DNA from: Bradyrhizobium diazoefficiens
GTDB lineage: Bacteria > Pseudomonadota > Alphaproteobacteria > Rhizobiales > Xanthobacteraceae
Assembly (NCBI RefSeq): GCF_016599855.1
Contig: NZ_CP067041.1
Coordinates: forward strand, 6,386,001-6,450,000
Direction of reading: 5' to 3'
Length of the DNA: 64,000 nt
The notes under the pieces were generated by a model. It was not told the DNA's origin, did no database searches, and worked only from the letters and a program-made list of their open reading frames with translations. Of the stretch, positions 1-9,839 are shown in pieces. The stretch's first letter is position 1; every line of letters begins with the position of its first letter. The position numbers were made by a program, and so were the translations under genes.

Positions 1-62
1 GGCTCGACACCGAGGAGTCTGAGGGCGAGGTGTTCTGGATTGCGGCGGCCGATTTCGGCTGA
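1..62 (+). CDS. C-terminal tail of an unidentified protein (partial)
   Basis: An open frame enters from the left edge and stops with TGA at 60-62. Only about 19 residues are visible, acidic and then hydrophobic (ending AAADFG). Too little remains to assign a family. It lies on the same strand as the next gene, about 90 bases upstream of it. Confidence 0.45.
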   Translation, partial: LDTEESEGEVFWIAAADFG

Positions 63-151
63 TCCGTCACGCGGGAGCTCGCTCCATCGGAACAAGTCAA
101 ATTCCGCCACGTTCATCCCCCGACAATGTATCGCTCTCGGAGGATGTCCGC

Positions 152-739
152 ATGCTCGCGCCATCGGGCGAATTGCTGCGCGCCGGCATGGCGCTGAAAC
201 TCAACCATCTCAAGCGCGCCGCCCGGTCCTATCTGCGTGACCGCGCCAGCCAGGCCACCGGACGCCTGACCTCCTATGCGGTCGCGGCGGGATTGCTTGC
301 GGTGGCAGTCCTGTTCCTCGTTGCGGCATTCTTTGTTGGCCTGATCGCGCTGTATCGCTGGGTTGCCATCACCTACGGGCAATTCTGGGGTTTCGGTGCC
401 GTCGCAGCCGTGCTGCTGGTTTTGGCCGCAGTCTGCGCCGGGGTGGCCATCGCCCAGATGAATCGCCGTCCCCGACCGATCGTGCCGCTCGCCAGCCGCA
501 TGCGTGTCGCGATCGCCTCACCGCGGATCCCGCGCGGAACAGTCAAGCAGGCGGTCAAGGAGGTCGCGACGACGATTCCGCTGGTGCCGCTCGCACCGGG
601 CGAACGCGGCCGTGGCGGCAGTACCTTCTCGGCTCGGACCAACCGCCCCGTGCAGCTGGGCCTGATGCTTGCGGCTATCGGATTGCTGGGCTTCACGGCA
701 GCGCGGCGGCGGCGCCGTCATCACGGACTGGACGCCTGA
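152..739 (+). CDS. Phage holin superfamily III-like membrane protein
   Basis: A 195-residue inner-membrane protein. A basic amphipathic N-terminus (about residues 13-35) is followed by two closely spaced hydrophobic segments (about 45-72 and 80-102), a charged cytoplasmic stretch and a third short hydrophobic segment near 168-183. The paired helices after a basic leader resemble the Holin-X/superfamily III domain (PF07332) common in Rhizobiales. These are usually chromosomal membrane proteins rather than true phage holins. A CGGAGG Shine-Dalgarno at 138-143 supports the ATG at 152; an internal ATG at 188 is the alternative. It ends one base before the next ATG, so the two are probably co-transcribed. 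Confidence 0.6.
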   Translation: MLAPSGELLRAGMALKLNHLKRAARSYLRDRASQATGRLTSYAVAAGLLAVAVLFLVAAFFVGLIALYRWVAITYGQFWGFGAVAAVLLVLAAVCAGVAIAQMNRRPRPIVPLASRMRVAIASPRIPRGTVKQAVKEVATTIPLVPLAPGERGRGGSTFSARTNRPVQLGLMLAAIGLLGFTAARRRRRHHGLDA

Positions 740-740
740 G

Positions 741-1871
741 ATGCGTGTGCGGCACTCCGAGCAGCTCGACTCCTGGCTGCTGATCGCCGCCACGGCGGTC
801 TTCGTCCTCACCGCGGAACGCTATGTCCAGGAGTCCGGGCTGATCCGGCCGGGGCCTCCGCAACACAATCGCAATAACGAAGCAAATTCACCGGAAACGA
901 ACCCGGCAAGCGCGGCCATGCAGCCCGGCCGTGGCCGCCGCTCAAAGAGCCCATTTAAGATCCCCTGGGCGGGTTGGAAGGATATCTTCTGGCGCACCTA
1001 TCAGCGCATCGACGAAGATCGCCTGCTGGCGACCGCCGGCGGTGTGGTGTTCTTCGGGCTGCTTGCGGTATTTCCCGCCGTGACAGCGCTCGTCTCATCC
1101 TACGGCCTGTTCGCTGATCCCTCGACGATCAGCGCCAATCTCCAGACGCTTGCGGCCATGCTCCCCGAAGGCTCGTTCCAGATCGTCCAGGACCAGGTCG
1201 CCCGCGTGGTATCGAAAGGCAACACGGCGCTTGGCGCCACCTTCCTGTTCGGCTTCGTGCTCGCGATCTGGAGCGCCAATGCCGGGGTCAAAGCGATCTT
1301 CGACGCCCTCAATGTCGCCTATGAGGAGCGCGAGAAGCGCAGCTTCATCAAGCTGAACCTTATTTCCCTGAGCTTCACGGTCGGCGGTATCGTGGCCCTC
1401 CTGGTCATGGTCGGCACCGTGGTTGCCTTCCCGCTTGCGCTCGACCACCTCGGCCTTGCGCCGGAGAGCAAGCTGATCGTCGCGCTGGCGCGCTGGCCGC
1501 TGCTGTTCGTCATCCTGCTGGTGGCGCTCGCCATTCTCTACCGCTTCGCGCCCAGCCGCGATTCGCCGCGCTGGCAGTGGCTGAGCATCGGCGCCGTGAC
1601 CGCTGCCCTGCTCTGGATCGCCGGCTCGGCGCTGCTGTCCCTGTATCTGTCGAAATTCGCCAACTACAACGCGACCTACGGCTCGCTCGGCGCCGCCATC
1701 GGGCTGATGATGTGGATGTGGATGTCGGCGATCGTCATCATGTTCGGCGCCGAGCTGAACTCGGAAATCGAGCGGCAGACCCTGCGCGACACGACCACCG
1801 GGCGACCCAAGCCGCTCGGCAGCCGCGAGGCGGTCTCGGCCGACACGGTCGGCGCCGCCGCGCCATCCTGA
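741..1871 (+). CDS. YihY/BrkB family integral membrane protein
   Basis: A 376-residue polytopic membrane protein of the YihY/BrkB family (once misnamed ribonuclease BN). After one N-terminal hydrophobic segment (about residues 9-26) and a polar linker, the family domain covers about residues 80-345 with six hydrophobic segments. Family-like features are the LATAGGVVFFGLLAVFP start and the NYNATYGSLGA followed by an MMWMWMS helix. The frame is open further upstream, but the ATG at 741, one base after the previous stop, gives the best start and implies translational coupling. The role is unproven; homologues are proposed transporters or envelope proteins. Confidence 0.8.
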   Translation: MRVRHSEQLDSWLLIAATAVFVLTAERYVQESGLIRPGPPQHNRNNEANSPETNPASAAMQPGRGRRSKSPFKIPWAGWKDIFWRTYQRIDEDRLLATAGGVVFFGLLAVFPAVTALVSSYGLFADPSTISANLQTLAAMLPEGSFQIVQDQVARVVSKGNTALGATFLFGFVLAIWSANAGVKAIFDALNVAYEEREKRSFIKLNLISLSFTVGGIVALLVMVGTVVAFPLALDHLGLAPESKLIVALARWPLLFVILLVALAILYRFAPSRDSPRWQWLSIGAVTAALLWIAGSALLSLYLSKFANYNATYGSLGAAIGLMMWMWMSAIVIMFGAELNSEIERQTLRDTTTGRPKPLGSREAVSADTVGAAAPS

Positions 1872-2005
1872 TCTCGCCGCTATCCCCTCGAATCAACAAT
1901 GATGTTAAGCTCGGGTTGCTTGGGGCAAGCATGAGACGAGACGCCTTGGCACGTCGACTCCTGTTTTCCCGAGGCACAGTCAGCACTTGAGGCATAGCGC
2001 GCGGC

Positions 2006-3484
2006 ATGATTCGCATTTCGACGATCTTCATCGCCATCTGCATGGTTCTGGTCGCGGCCTCGCTCGGGCTTGTGCTCTACTCGGTGGCCGGCATCAGCGG
2101 AACCGAATCCGCGATCGTGGCGCTGACCGCGCTGACCTTCCTGATCCTCTACAACGCGGTGTCGATGCGGCTACGCGACCGCAGCGACGTCGGCGGCCAG
2201 ATCGCTGACCTCTCGCGCGGCACCGCCGACCTCGCCCGTCAGGTGGCCGAGTTCGGGCGCCGGTTAGCTGCGATCGAGGGCCGCATCGCCTCGTCCAATT
2301 CGGCCAATTCCGATCGGGTCCAGTCGGTCGTCGGCGAGATCAACGAGCTCGGCGGATTGGTCAGGCAGCTTGCCGCCACCGTATCAACCCATGAGGATCT
2401 GCTGGCCGGCAGCGCGCCGGCTCCCGCTCCGATCGCCCGGCTGGAAACGGCGCCGCCGATCGATCTGATTGCGCCCTTCGAGGAGCAACCTGCCGCTCCT
2501 CCCCCACCTCCTGCACCGCCGTTGCGGACAGCGCCCGCACCGGCCGTCCAGGCCGCCAACGCCGTCCAGAGGGTCAACGGCCGCACCCAGGCCCAGATGC
2601 TGGCGACGCTGCGCAACGCGATCGACGAGAACCGCATCGACATCTTCCTCCAGCCGATGGTGACGCTGCCGCAGCGCAAGGTCCGCTTCTATGAGGCCGT
2701 GACGCGGGTCCGAGACGAGCGCGACCAGCTGATTGCCGCCGAGGAGTTCATCAGCATCGCCGAGGCCTCCGGGCTGATCGGTCGCATCGACAACATGGTG
2801 TTGCTGCGCTGTGTCCAGGTGCTGCGCCGGCTGATGGTGCGCAACAAGGATGTCGGCGTGTTCTGCAACGTCGCCGCCTCGACCCTCGGCAATTCCACCA
2901 CTTTCGCGCAATGCCTCGACTTCCTCGAAGCCAACCGGGCGCTGGCGCCGTCGCTGGTGCTGGAGTTCAAGCAGTCGACGTTTCGCGCTCTCGGCCCCGC
3001 CGAGACCGAGAACCTCGCCGCGCTCGCGCAGCGCGGCTTCCGCTTCTCGATCGACCATGTCACCGACTTGCGGATCGAGCCGCGCGAGCTTGCCGATCGC
3101 GGCGTGCGCTTCATCAAGGTGCCGGCGTCCCTGCTGCTCGACCCGAAGCAGGCGTCGACCTCGGACATTCACCCCTCCGACCTGTCCGACCTGCTCGGCC
3201 GCTTCGGCATCGACCTGATCGCCGAGCGGATCGAGGGCGAGCGCGCGGTGGTCGACCTGCTCGACTATGACGTGCGGTTCGGCCAGGGCTTTTTGTTCGC
3301 GCCGCCCCGGCCATTGCGGCCCGAGGGGGCATCTGCTACCGGCGGAGCCGCGCCGAACCAGGCGCAAGACATTCAAGGATCCAATGGCCCCGGTACACCC
3401 AGCCCAAGCGCAACATCGGCTGCGACGCCTGCCGCCCCGTCATCGCGCATCACCGGCAATGCGGCGCTGGCGCGCCGCATCTGA
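2006..3484 (+). CDS. Membrane-anchored degenerate EAL-domain protein, TipF-like
   Basis: 492 residues. Two transmembrane helices (about 5-29 and 33-54) are followed by a predicted coiled coil (about 58-130), a proline-rich linker (about 140-185) and an EAL fold (about 200-435). The signature EAL/EVL is EAV (FYEAVTRVR) and the DDFG-type metal site reads DHVTD, so phosphodiesterase activity is doubtful. FIKVP and GQGFLFAPP are retained. This plan matches TipF of Caulobacter, an EAL protein that binds cyclic di-GMP and guides flagellum assembly. A Ser/Pro/Ala-rich tail follows the domain. The nearest downstream gene is a HAD hydrolase 15 bases away. No flagellar genes are in view, so the TipF role is inference. 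Confidence 0.7.
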   Translation: MIRISTIFIAICMVLVAASLGLVLYSVAGISGTESAIVALTALTFLILYNAVSMRLRDRSDVGGQIADLSRGTADLARQVAEFGRRLAAIEGRIASSNSANSDRVQSVVGEINELGGLVRQLAATVSTHEDLLAGSAPAPAPIARLETAPPIDLIAPFEEQPAAPPPPPAPPLRTAPAPAVQAANAVQRVNGRTQAQMLATLRNAIDENRIDIFLQPMVTLPQRKVRFYEAVTRVRDERDQLIAAEEFISIAEASGLIGRIDNMVLLRCVQVLRRLMVRNKDVGVFCNVAASTLGNSTTFAQCLDFLEANRALAPSLVLEFKQSTFRALGPAETENLAALAQRGFRFSIDHVTDLRIEPRELADRGVRFIKVPASLLLDPKQASTSDIHPSDLSDLLGRFGIDLIAERIEGERAVVDLLDYDVRFGQGFLFAPPRPLRPEGASATGGAAPNQAQDIQGSNGPGTPSPSATSAATPAAPSSRITGNAALARRI

Positions 3485-3499
3485 TCAGCCGCGCGTATC

Positions 3500-4354
3500 A
3501 TGACGACGCTGCATTTTGCACAAAGCCTGCGCGAGCTCGTGGGCGGGGTCGACGTCATACTCAGCGACATCTGGGGCGTGGTCCATAACGGCCTGGAATC
3601 CTTCCCCGAAGCCTGTGAGGCGCTGCACACTTATCGCAGCCGCGGCGGTACGGTGATCCTGATCACCAACGCGCCACGCCCGGCTGACTCCGTGCAGCGG
3701 CAGTTGCGCAAGCTCGGCGTCACCGACGAGACCTACGACGCGATCGTCTCTTCCGGCGATTTGACGCGGCTCTATGTCGCCGACCATCCTGGCCGCAAGA
3801 TGTTCTGGCTCGGCCCTGACCGCGACAGCTCGATCTATCGCGGCCTCGACGCGACGACCGCGCCGCTGGAAGAGGCCGACTACATCGTCTGCACCGGTCT
3901 CTACGATGACGAGACAGAGACCGCGGAAGACTATCGCGGCATGATGCTCAAGGCGCGCGAGCGCAAGCTGACGCTGGTCTGCGCCAATCCGGATATCGTG
4001 GTCGAGCGCGGCGACCGATTGATCTATTGCGCTGGGGCGATTGCGGAACTCTACCGCGAGCTCGGCGGCGAGGTGATCTTTTACGGCAAGCCGCACCGGC
4101 CGATCTATGAGCGCGCGATGGCGCTGGCCGGCGAGCACCAGGGCCACCCCATCGACCAGAAAAAGGTGCTGGCGATCGGCGATTCCGTCCGCACCGACCT
4201 GACCGGCGCGCGCGAATTCGGCATCGATTGCCTGTTCGTCACCCGCGGCATCCATGCCGAGGAGTTCGAGGGCCTCGACCAGCTCGATCCCAAATCGGTG
4301 TTGGAATTGTTCGGTCACCCGCCGAAGGCGCTGATGCGTGAACTGAAGTGGTGA
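3500..4354 (+). CDS. HAD superfamily class IIA hydrolase (TIGR01459 type)
   Basis: 284 residues, cytoplasmic. Motif I is LSDIWGVVHNG with the presumed nucleophile Asp23, motif II is ITNAPRP, the motif III lysine lies in the GKPHRPIY region and motif IV is GDSVRTDLTGA. The second aspartate of classical motif I is replaced by Trp (DIWG), the pattern of the alphaproteobacterial HAD-IIA subgroup related to NagD. The substrate is unknown. The start lies 15 bases after the EAL gene, suggesting an operon, and a bidirectional hairpin follows the stop. Confidence 0.85.
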   Translation: MTTLHFAQSLRELVGGVDVILSDIWGVVHNGLESFPEACEALHTYRSRGGTVILITNAPRPADSVQRQLRKLGVTDETYDAIVSSGDLTRLYVADHPGRKMFWLGPDRDSSIYRGLDATTAPLEEADYIVCTGLYDDETETAEDYRGMMLKARERKLTLVCANPDIVVERGDRLIYCAGAIAELYRELGGEVIFYGKPHRPIYERAMALAGEHQGHPIDQKKVLAIGDSVRTDLTGAREFGIDCLFVTRGIHAEEFEGLDQLDPKSVLELFGHPPKALMRELKW

Positions 4355-4383
4355 CGGCCTGGCCGTCATCCTTTCAAACGCAG

Positions 4384-4410
4384 AAAGCCCGGGACGAGCG
4401 CCCGGGCTTT
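4384..4410. terminator. Bidirectional hairpin terminator
   Basis: AAAGCCCGGG (4384-4393) and CCCGGGCTTT (4401-4410) form a perfect 10-bp stem with a 7-base loop. It lies between the convergent HAD gene and the cheY-like gene and can serve both. Confidence 0.85.
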
Positions 4411-4441
4411 CCAAATTCAGCTGATGGCGTAGATCGCGCGC

Positions 4442-4837
4442 TTACGCGCTCGCCATGTCCGGGAAGACCGCCTCGATCTTGGTCTTCAGCGTCGCCGCGT
4501 TAAACGGCTTGACGATGTAGTTGTTCACGCCGGCCTTCTTGGCCGCGATCACGTTCTCGGTCTTCGATTCCGCCGTGATCATGATGAAGGGCGTGGTGGC
4601 GAGGTTGGGATCCGCGCGCACTTCGCGCAGCAGGTCGTAGCCCGTCATCGGCTCCATGTTCCAGTCGGAAATCACGAGCCCGTACTTTTTGCCGCGCATC
4701 TTGTTCAGCGCCGCCGAACCGTCGCTGGCATCATCGATATTATCGAAGCCAAGCTGCTTCAGCAGATTCCTGATGATACGGATCATGGTGCTGTAGTCAT
4801 CCACCACTAGAACCGGCATCGACAAATCAACCGCCAT
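4442..4837 (-). CDS. CheY-like single-domain response regulator
   Basis: 131 residues forming one receiver domain and no output domain. The acidic pocket Asp13/Asp14, the phospho-acceptor Asp58 (ISDWNM), Thr89 and Lys110 (VKPF) are all present. WNMEPMTGYDLL and the length match chemotaxis CheY rather than a DNA-binding regulator. It would act as a diffusible phospho-signal to the flagellar switch or to another partner. No chemotaxis operon surrounds it; a CheZ phosphatase homologue lies about 47 kb away in this window. The tail ends in MASA. Confidence 0.9.
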   Translation of the reverse strand: MAVDLSMPVLVVDDYSTMIRIIRNLLKQLGFDNIDDASDGSAALNKMRGKKYGLVISDWNMEPMTGYDLLREVRADPNLATTPFIMITAESKTENVIAAKKAGVNNYIVKPFNAATLKTKIEAVFPDMASA

Positions 4838-5058
4838 CTCGACTCCCCCAACGCATACCCAGGAACATTCAGAAGCGGACCTGACAGGCCGCGCCCCTCA
4901 GGTCCACCTTCCAAGCACTAGCATCAAGGCGTTAAACAGCGCGTTAACTGCGGCGGACAGCGACGGACCGAAATCATGGTCCAAATCCGCCCGCTTGACT
5001 TCATCGGCCGGGTCACGCCACGGTCCCGGCCGGTCCCGCCGGCTCGAGAATTCCCCTG

Positions 5059-6030
5059 ATGGCCCCGCAATTTACCGTTATCCGCGATACCACGCCGGAT
5101 TCCGCGATCCTGAAGGGGGCCGTGGTCGCCATGGGCAATTTCGACGGGGTCCATCTCGGCCACCGGGCCGTGATTGCCGCAGCCCTGGAAATGGGCCGGG
5201 CGCATGGCCGCCCTGCGCTGGCGCTGACCTTCGAGCCGCATCCTCGCCGGTTTTTCAGTCCCAACACCCCGCAATTTCGCCTGACGGACGAGCGGGCCAA
5301 GCTGCGGCTGCTGGCCGGGACCGGGCTTGACGGCGCCGTGGTCATGACCTTCGACAAGGCCCGCGCCGGAACCAGCGCGCAAGATTTCATTCACGATGAG
5401 CTTATCGAGCGCCTCGGCGTCAGCGGGATTGCGGTCGGCTACGACTTCCATTTCGGCAAGGGCCGGGTCGGCTCACCGAGCCTGCTGGCAAACGAGGCGC
5501 CCCGGCTCGGCATCGAGATCGACGTGCAACCGCATGTCGATATCGACGAGCGGCCGGTCTCCTCCAGCGCGATCCGGATCGCGCTCGCCGAGGGGCAGCT
5601 CGACGAGGCCACCACCATGCTGGGCGCGCCCTGGTTCATCACCGGGGAGGTCATCCACGGCGAGAAACGCGGCCGCGATCTCGGCTACCCCACCGCCAAC
5701 ATCCGGCTCGATGCCAATTGCGGCCTGAAGCACGGCATCTACGCGGTGCGGGTCGGCCGCGGCGACGAGCGCCTGGACGGTGTGGCAAGCTTCGGCCGCC
5801 GCCCGACCTTTGATAATGGCGCACCGCTCCTGGAAATCTTCCTGTTCGACTTCAAGGGTGATCTTTACGGCCAGGTGCTGGACTGCGCCTTTATCGGCTT
5901 CATTCGCGAGGAGCGGAAATTCGACAGCCTGGAGGCCCTGATCCGGCAGATGGACGATGATTCCGCCCGCGCCCGCGCCATGCTGGCCGCCGCCCCGGAC
6001 GCGTTTCCGCGGCTCGGGACCGTCGATTGA
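5059..6030 (+). CDS. ribF: Bifunctional riboflavin kinase / FAD synthetase
   Basis: 323 residues. The N-terminal adenylyltransferase domain has GNFDGVHLGH (about 26-35) and FEPHPRRFF. The C-terminal riboflavin kinase domain (about 185-310) has KRGRDLGYPTANI. The enzyme makes FMN from riboflavin and then FAD in the cytosol. Length fits the bacterial family. No FMN riboswitch is visible upstream. The next gene is ileS, and lspA follows; ribF-ileS-lspA is a common order in proteobacteria. Confidence 0.96.
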   Translation: MAPQFTVIRDTTPDSAILKGAVVAMGNFDGVHLGHRAVIAAALEMGRAHGRPALALTFEPHPRRFFSPNTPQFRLTDERAKLRLLAGTGLDGAVVMTFDKARAGTSAQDFIHDELIERLGVSGIAVGYDFHFGKGRVGSPSLLANEAPRLGIEIDVQPHVDIDERPVSSSAIRIALAEGQLDEATTMLGAPWFITGEVIHGEKRGRDLGYPTANIRLDANCGLKHGIYAVRVGRGDERLDGVASFGRRPTFDNGAPLLEIFLFDFKGDLYGQVLDCAFIGFIREERKFDSLEALIRQMDDDSARARAMLAAAPDAFPRLGTVD

Positions 6031-6091
6031 AGCCCCAGAGCCGGCCTGCCGGACCTTTGCGCTTCCCCTGGCCCCCTGCTATGGAGAGCCC

Positions 6092-6139
6092 ATGTTTGCG
6101 CGGCGCATCATAGGGATTAGCGGCCCGGCTTCCGCCTGA
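6092..6139 (+). CDS. Possible isoleucine-rich leader peptide upstream of ileS
   Basis: A 15-codon frame, [15 protein letters not shown], lies 95 bases before ileS. It has three isoleucine codons within four residues (ATC, ATA, ATT), and ATA is rare in such GC-rich genomes. GGAGAG at 6083-6088 precedes the ATG, though the 3-base spacing is short. A hairpin (6133-6154) overlaps its stop codon. The arrangement suggests attenuation by uncharged tRNA-Ile, but no clear T-tract directly follows the hairpin, so this is tentative. Confidence 0.3.
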   Translation: MFARRIIGISGPASA

Positions 6140-6233
6140 GCCTTCGGCTCGGCGCAAGACCGGGATTTTGTCGTTTCACCCCGCGATTCCGCATCGCCAT
6201 CCGTTCCCGCGCCATTCCGAGCCAGTCAGCCTC

Positions 6234-9200
6234 ATGTCCGAAAAGCCGCAAAAGTCCCAAAAGTCTGAAGTCAAAGACTATTCGAAGACCCTGTTCCTGC
6301 CGCAGACCGACTTCCCGATGCGCGCCGGCCTGCCGCAGCGCGAGCCGGAGATCCTCAAGCGCTGGTACGAGATCGGTCTCTACGAGAAGCTGCGCGAAAG
6401 CGCCAAAGGCCGCGCCAAGTTCGTGCTGCATGACGGCCCGCCCTACGCCAACGGCAACATCCACATCGGCACCGCGCTGAACAAGATCCTCAAGGATCTC
6501 GTCACCAAGAGCCAGCAGATGCTCGGCTTCGATTCCAACTACGTGCCTGGCTGGGACTGCCACGGCCTGCCGATCGAGTGGAAGGTCGAAGAGGAGAACT
6601 ATCGCAAGAAGGGCAAGCAGAAGCCCGACTTCCGCGACAGTGCCGCGATGATCGATTTCCGGAAAGAGTGCCGCGCCTACGCGACGCACTGGCTCAACGT
6701 GCAGCGCGAGGAGTTCAAGCGGTTAGGGGTGATCGGCGACTGGGATCATCCCTACGCCACGATGAGCTATCCGGCGGAAGCCCAGATCGCACGCGAGCTG
6801 ATGAAGTTCGCCGCCAACGGCACGCTGTATCGCGGCTCCAAGCCGGTGATGTGGAGCGTGGTCGAGAAGACCGCGCTGGCCGAGGCCGAGGTCGAATACG
6901 AGGACTACACATCCGATACGGTGTGGGTGAAGTTCCCGGTCACCTCGCCCGCGCATGGCGCGCTCGCTTCCGCAAGCGTGGTGATCTGGACCACGACGCC
7001 CTGGACGCTGCCGGGCAACCGCGCCATCTCATTCTCGCCGAAGATTGCCTACGGCCTCTACAAGGTCACGGATGCACCCGCGGACAATTGGGCCAAGACC
7101 GACGACCTGCTGATCCTCGCCGACGCCCTCGCTGAAGAAGTCTTCAAGCAGGCGCGCGTGACGGCCTACGAGAAGGTCCGCGAAATCCCCGGCGACACCA
7201 TGGACGCGATCGAATGCGCCCATCCACTGAGGGGCCTCGCCGGCGGCTATGACTTCATCGTCCCGCTGCTGCCCGGCGATCACGTCACCGACGACACCGG
7301 CACCGGCTTCGTGCACACGGCGCCCGGCCATGGCCGCGAGGACTTCGACGCCTGGATGGCGCAGGCGCGCGATCTCGATGCGCGCGGCATCAACACAGCA
7401 ATCCCCTATACCGTCGACGAGAACGGCACCTACACCGATCATGCGCCGGGCTTTGCCGGCAAGCGCGTCATCAACGACAAGGGCGAGAAGGGCGATGCCA
7501 ACGAGGCCGTGATCAAGGCGCTGATCGAGGGCGGCATGCTGCTCGCACGCGGCCGGCTCAAGCACCAGTACCCGCACTCCTGGCGCTCCAAGAAGCCGGT
7601 GATCTTCCGCAACACGCCGCAATGGTTCATCGCGATGGACAAGGCCATTGCGACCGACGGCAAGTCCAAATCCGGCGACACGCTGCGCGCCCGGGCGCTA
7701 CACGCGATCTCGGTGACGCAATGGGTGCCGCCATCGGGCGAGAACCGCATCACCGGCATGATCGAGGCGCGGCCCGATTGGGTGATCTCGCGCCAGCGCG
7801 CATGGGGCGTGCCGATCGCCGTGTTCGTGCGCGAGAAGGGTGACGGCTCGGCCGAGATCCTCCAGGACGAGGCCGTGAACACCCGCATCGGCGACGCCTT
7901 CGCAAAGGAAGGCGCGGACGCCTGGTACGCGACGGGCGCGCGCGAGCGCTTCCTCGGCTCCCGCGCCAACGAGGATTGGCAGAAGGTCGACGATATTCTC
8001 GACGTCTGGTTCGATTCCGGCTCGACCCACGCCTTCGTGCTCGAAGACCCCGTGCAATTCCCCGGCCTTGCCGGCATCAAGCGCAAGGTCGACGGCGGCA
8101 GCGACACCGTGATGTATCTGGAAGGCTCGGACCAGCATCGCGGCTGGTTCCACTCCTCGCTGCTGGAGAGCTGCGGCACGCGCGGTCGCGCGCCCTACGA
8201 CGTCGTGCTGACCCACGGCTTCACCCAGGCCGAGGACGGCCGCAAGATGTCGAAGTCGCTCGGCAACACCATCGAGCCGCAGGCCGTCATCAAGGAATCC
8301 GGCGCCGACATCCTGAGACTATGGGTCGCGTCCTGCGACTACACCGACGATCAGCGCATCGGCCCGGAGATCCTGAAGAACACCGTCGAGACCTACCGCA
8401 AGCTGCGCAACACCGTGCGCTGGATGCTCGGCACGCTGCATCACTACAAGCCGGCCGATGCAGTCGCGCCTGCCGAAATGCCCGAGCTCGAGCGGCTGAT
8501 GCTGCATGAGCTCGCGATCCGGGCCGAGCTGGTCCGCAAGGCCTATGAGACGTTCGACTACAAGAGCGTGGTCGCAACCCTCTCCGCTTTCCTGAACAGC
8601 GAACTGTCGGCGTTCTATTTCGACATCCGCAAGGACACGCTCTATTGCGATCCGCCGTCCTCGCTGACCCGCAAGGCGGCGCTGACCACGATCGACCTGC
8701 TGTGCAATTCGATCCTGAAATGGCTGGCGCCGGTCCTCAGCTTCACGGCCGAAGAGGGCTGGCGGATGTACAAGCCGGATGCCGAACCCTCGATACATTT
8801 GACGCTGTTCCCGGAAGGTCTCGAAAAGCTCCGCGACGAAAAGCTGGCCGCGAAATGGGAGACCATCCGCGATGTCCGCCGCGTCGTCACCGGCGCGCTG
8901 GAGCTCGAGCGCGCCGCCAAGAATATCGGCTCGTCGCTGGAGGCATCGCCAGTGATTTATGTGGCCGACCGCAACATGCTGGCGACATTGTTCGACACCG
9001 ATCTTGCCGAGATCTGCATCACCTCGAACTACGAGGTGCATGAGGGCGAGGCGCCGGCCTCTGCATTCCGTCTCGATGCCGTGCCCGGCGTCGCGGTCGT
9101 GGTGGAGAAGGCCGTCGGCACCAAATGCGCCCGCTCCTGGAAGATCTCGCCGACCGTGGGTGAAGACCCTGAATATCCCGACGTCACCCCGCGCGACGCC

Positions 9201-9242
9201 AAGGCGCTGCGCGAATGGAAGGCGTTGGGTGTGAGCATCTGA
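6234..9242 (+). CDS. ileS: Isoleucyl-tRNA synthetase
   Basis: 1002 residues. This class I synthetase charges tRNA-Ile. The HIGH-type motif reads HIGT (residues 77-80, in [12 protein letters not shown]) and the KMSKS loop is at about 671-675. The editing CP1 insertion carries [12 protein letters not shown], and a C-terminal anticodon-binding region follows. The frame opens at a TTG at 6168, but the ATG at 6234 starts the conserved protein (MSEKPQ). It sits between ribF and lspA and lspA starts 9 bases after its stop. Confidence 0.97.
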   Translation: MSEKPQKSQKSEVKDYSKTLFLPQTDFPMRAGLPQREPEILKRWYEIGLYEKLRESAKGRAKFVLHDGPPYANGNIHIGTALNKILKDLVTKSQQMLGFDSNYVPGWDCHGLPIEWKVEEENYRKKGKQKPDFRDSAAMIDFRKECRAYATHWLNVQREEFKRLGVIGDWDHPYATMSYPAEAQIARELMKFAANGTLYRGSKPVMWSVVEKTALAEAEVEYEDYTSDTVWVKFPVTSPAHGALASASVVIWTTTPWTLPGNRAISFSPKIAYGLYKVTDAPADNWAKTDDLLILADALAEEVFKQARVTAYEKVREIPGDTMDAIECAHPLRGLAGGYDFIVPLLPGDHVTDDTGTGFVHTAPGHGREDFDAWMAQARDLDARGINTAIPYTVDENGTYTDHAPGFAGKRVINDKGEKGDANEAVIKALIEGGMLLARGRLKHQYPHSWRSKKPVIFRNTPQWFIAMDKAIATDGKSKSGDTLRARALHAISVTQWVPPSGENRITGMIEARPDWVISRQRAWGVPIAVFVREKGDGSAEILQDEAVNTRIGDAFAKEGADAWYATGARERFLGSRANEDWQKVDDILDVWFDSGSTHAFVLEDPVQFPGLAGIKRKVDGGSDTVMYLEGSDQHRGWFHSSLLESCGTRGRAPYDVVLTHGFTQAEDGRKMSKSLGNTIEPQAVIKESGADILRLWVASCDYTDDQRIGPEILKNTVETYRKLRNTVRWMLGTLHHYKPADAVAPAEMPELERLMLHELAIRAELVRKAYETFDYKSVVATLSAFLNSELSAFYFDIRKDTLYCDPPSSLTRKAALTTIDLLCNSILKWLAPVLSFTAEEGWRMYKPDAEPSIHLTLFPEGLEKLRDEKLAAKWETIRDVRRVVTGALELERAAKNIGSSLEASPVIYVADRNMLATLFDTDLAEICITSNYEVHEGEAPASAFRLDAVPGVAVVVEKAVGTKCARSWKISPTVGEDPEYPDVTPRDAKALREWKALGVSI

Positions 9243-9251
9243 ACCCCGGCC

Positions 9252-9746
9252 ATGACCCCACTCCGCGCCGGCATCCTCACGGCCGTGGCCACGCTCGTGG
9301 CCGACCAGGGCTCGAAGCTCTGGCTGCTGAACGTCTTCCACCTCGCCCGCCAGGGCGTGGTGAAGGTGATGCCGTTCTTCGACCTGGTGCTGGCCTGGAA
9401 TATCGGCATCAGCTTCGGCTGGCTCCAGAACGATGGTCAGGCCGCGCAGCTCGCGCTGATGGCGGTGAAGGTTGTCGCGGTGATTGCGCTTGCCATCTGG
9501 ATGGCCCGGTCGCAGACCCGGCTCGCCACCGTGGCGCTGGGGCTGATCATCGGCGGCGCCATCGGTAATGGCATTGACCGTCTGGCCTACGGCGCGGTGG
9601 TCGATTTCGCCCTGTTCCACATCGAAATCGGCGGAAATACCTATAATTGGTACGTCTTCAACCTTGCAGATGTGGCCATCGTTGCTGGGGTGGCGGCCCT
9701 ATTGTATGATTCCTTCCTGGGGGTACCCGCCGCAAAAGCGCCCTGA
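9252..9746 (+). CDS. lspA: Lipoprotein signal peptidase (signal peptidase II)
   Basis: 164 residues with four membrane helices. This aspartic protease cuts lipidated prolipoproteins in the inner membrane. The catalytic pair is Asp118 (NGIDRLAYGAVVDF) and Asp140 (FNLAD). It starts 9 bases after the ileS stop, as in the classical ileS-lspA operon. Confidence 0.97.
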   Translation: MTPLRAGILTAVATLVADQGSKLWLLNVFHLARQGVVKVMPFFDLVLAWNIGISFGWLQNDGQAAQLALMAVKVVAVIALAIWMARSQTRLATVALGLIIGGAIGNGIDRLAYGAVVDFALFHIEIGGNTYNWYVFNLADVAIVAGVAALLYDSFLGVPAAKAP

Positions 9747-9839
9747 TCCCGGCCGATACGGGCCGGAGGTGGAACCCTGCTTGCTAGCAGCGGCTGCGCG
9801 TGACGCGGCAATCTGCCACAATTTGGAACAGGTACAGGT

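Noticed and set aside
152..739. Prophage remnant suggested by the holin-like protein
   Set aside because: No other phage gene is nearby and such proteins are common chromosomal membrane proteins in Rhizobiales.
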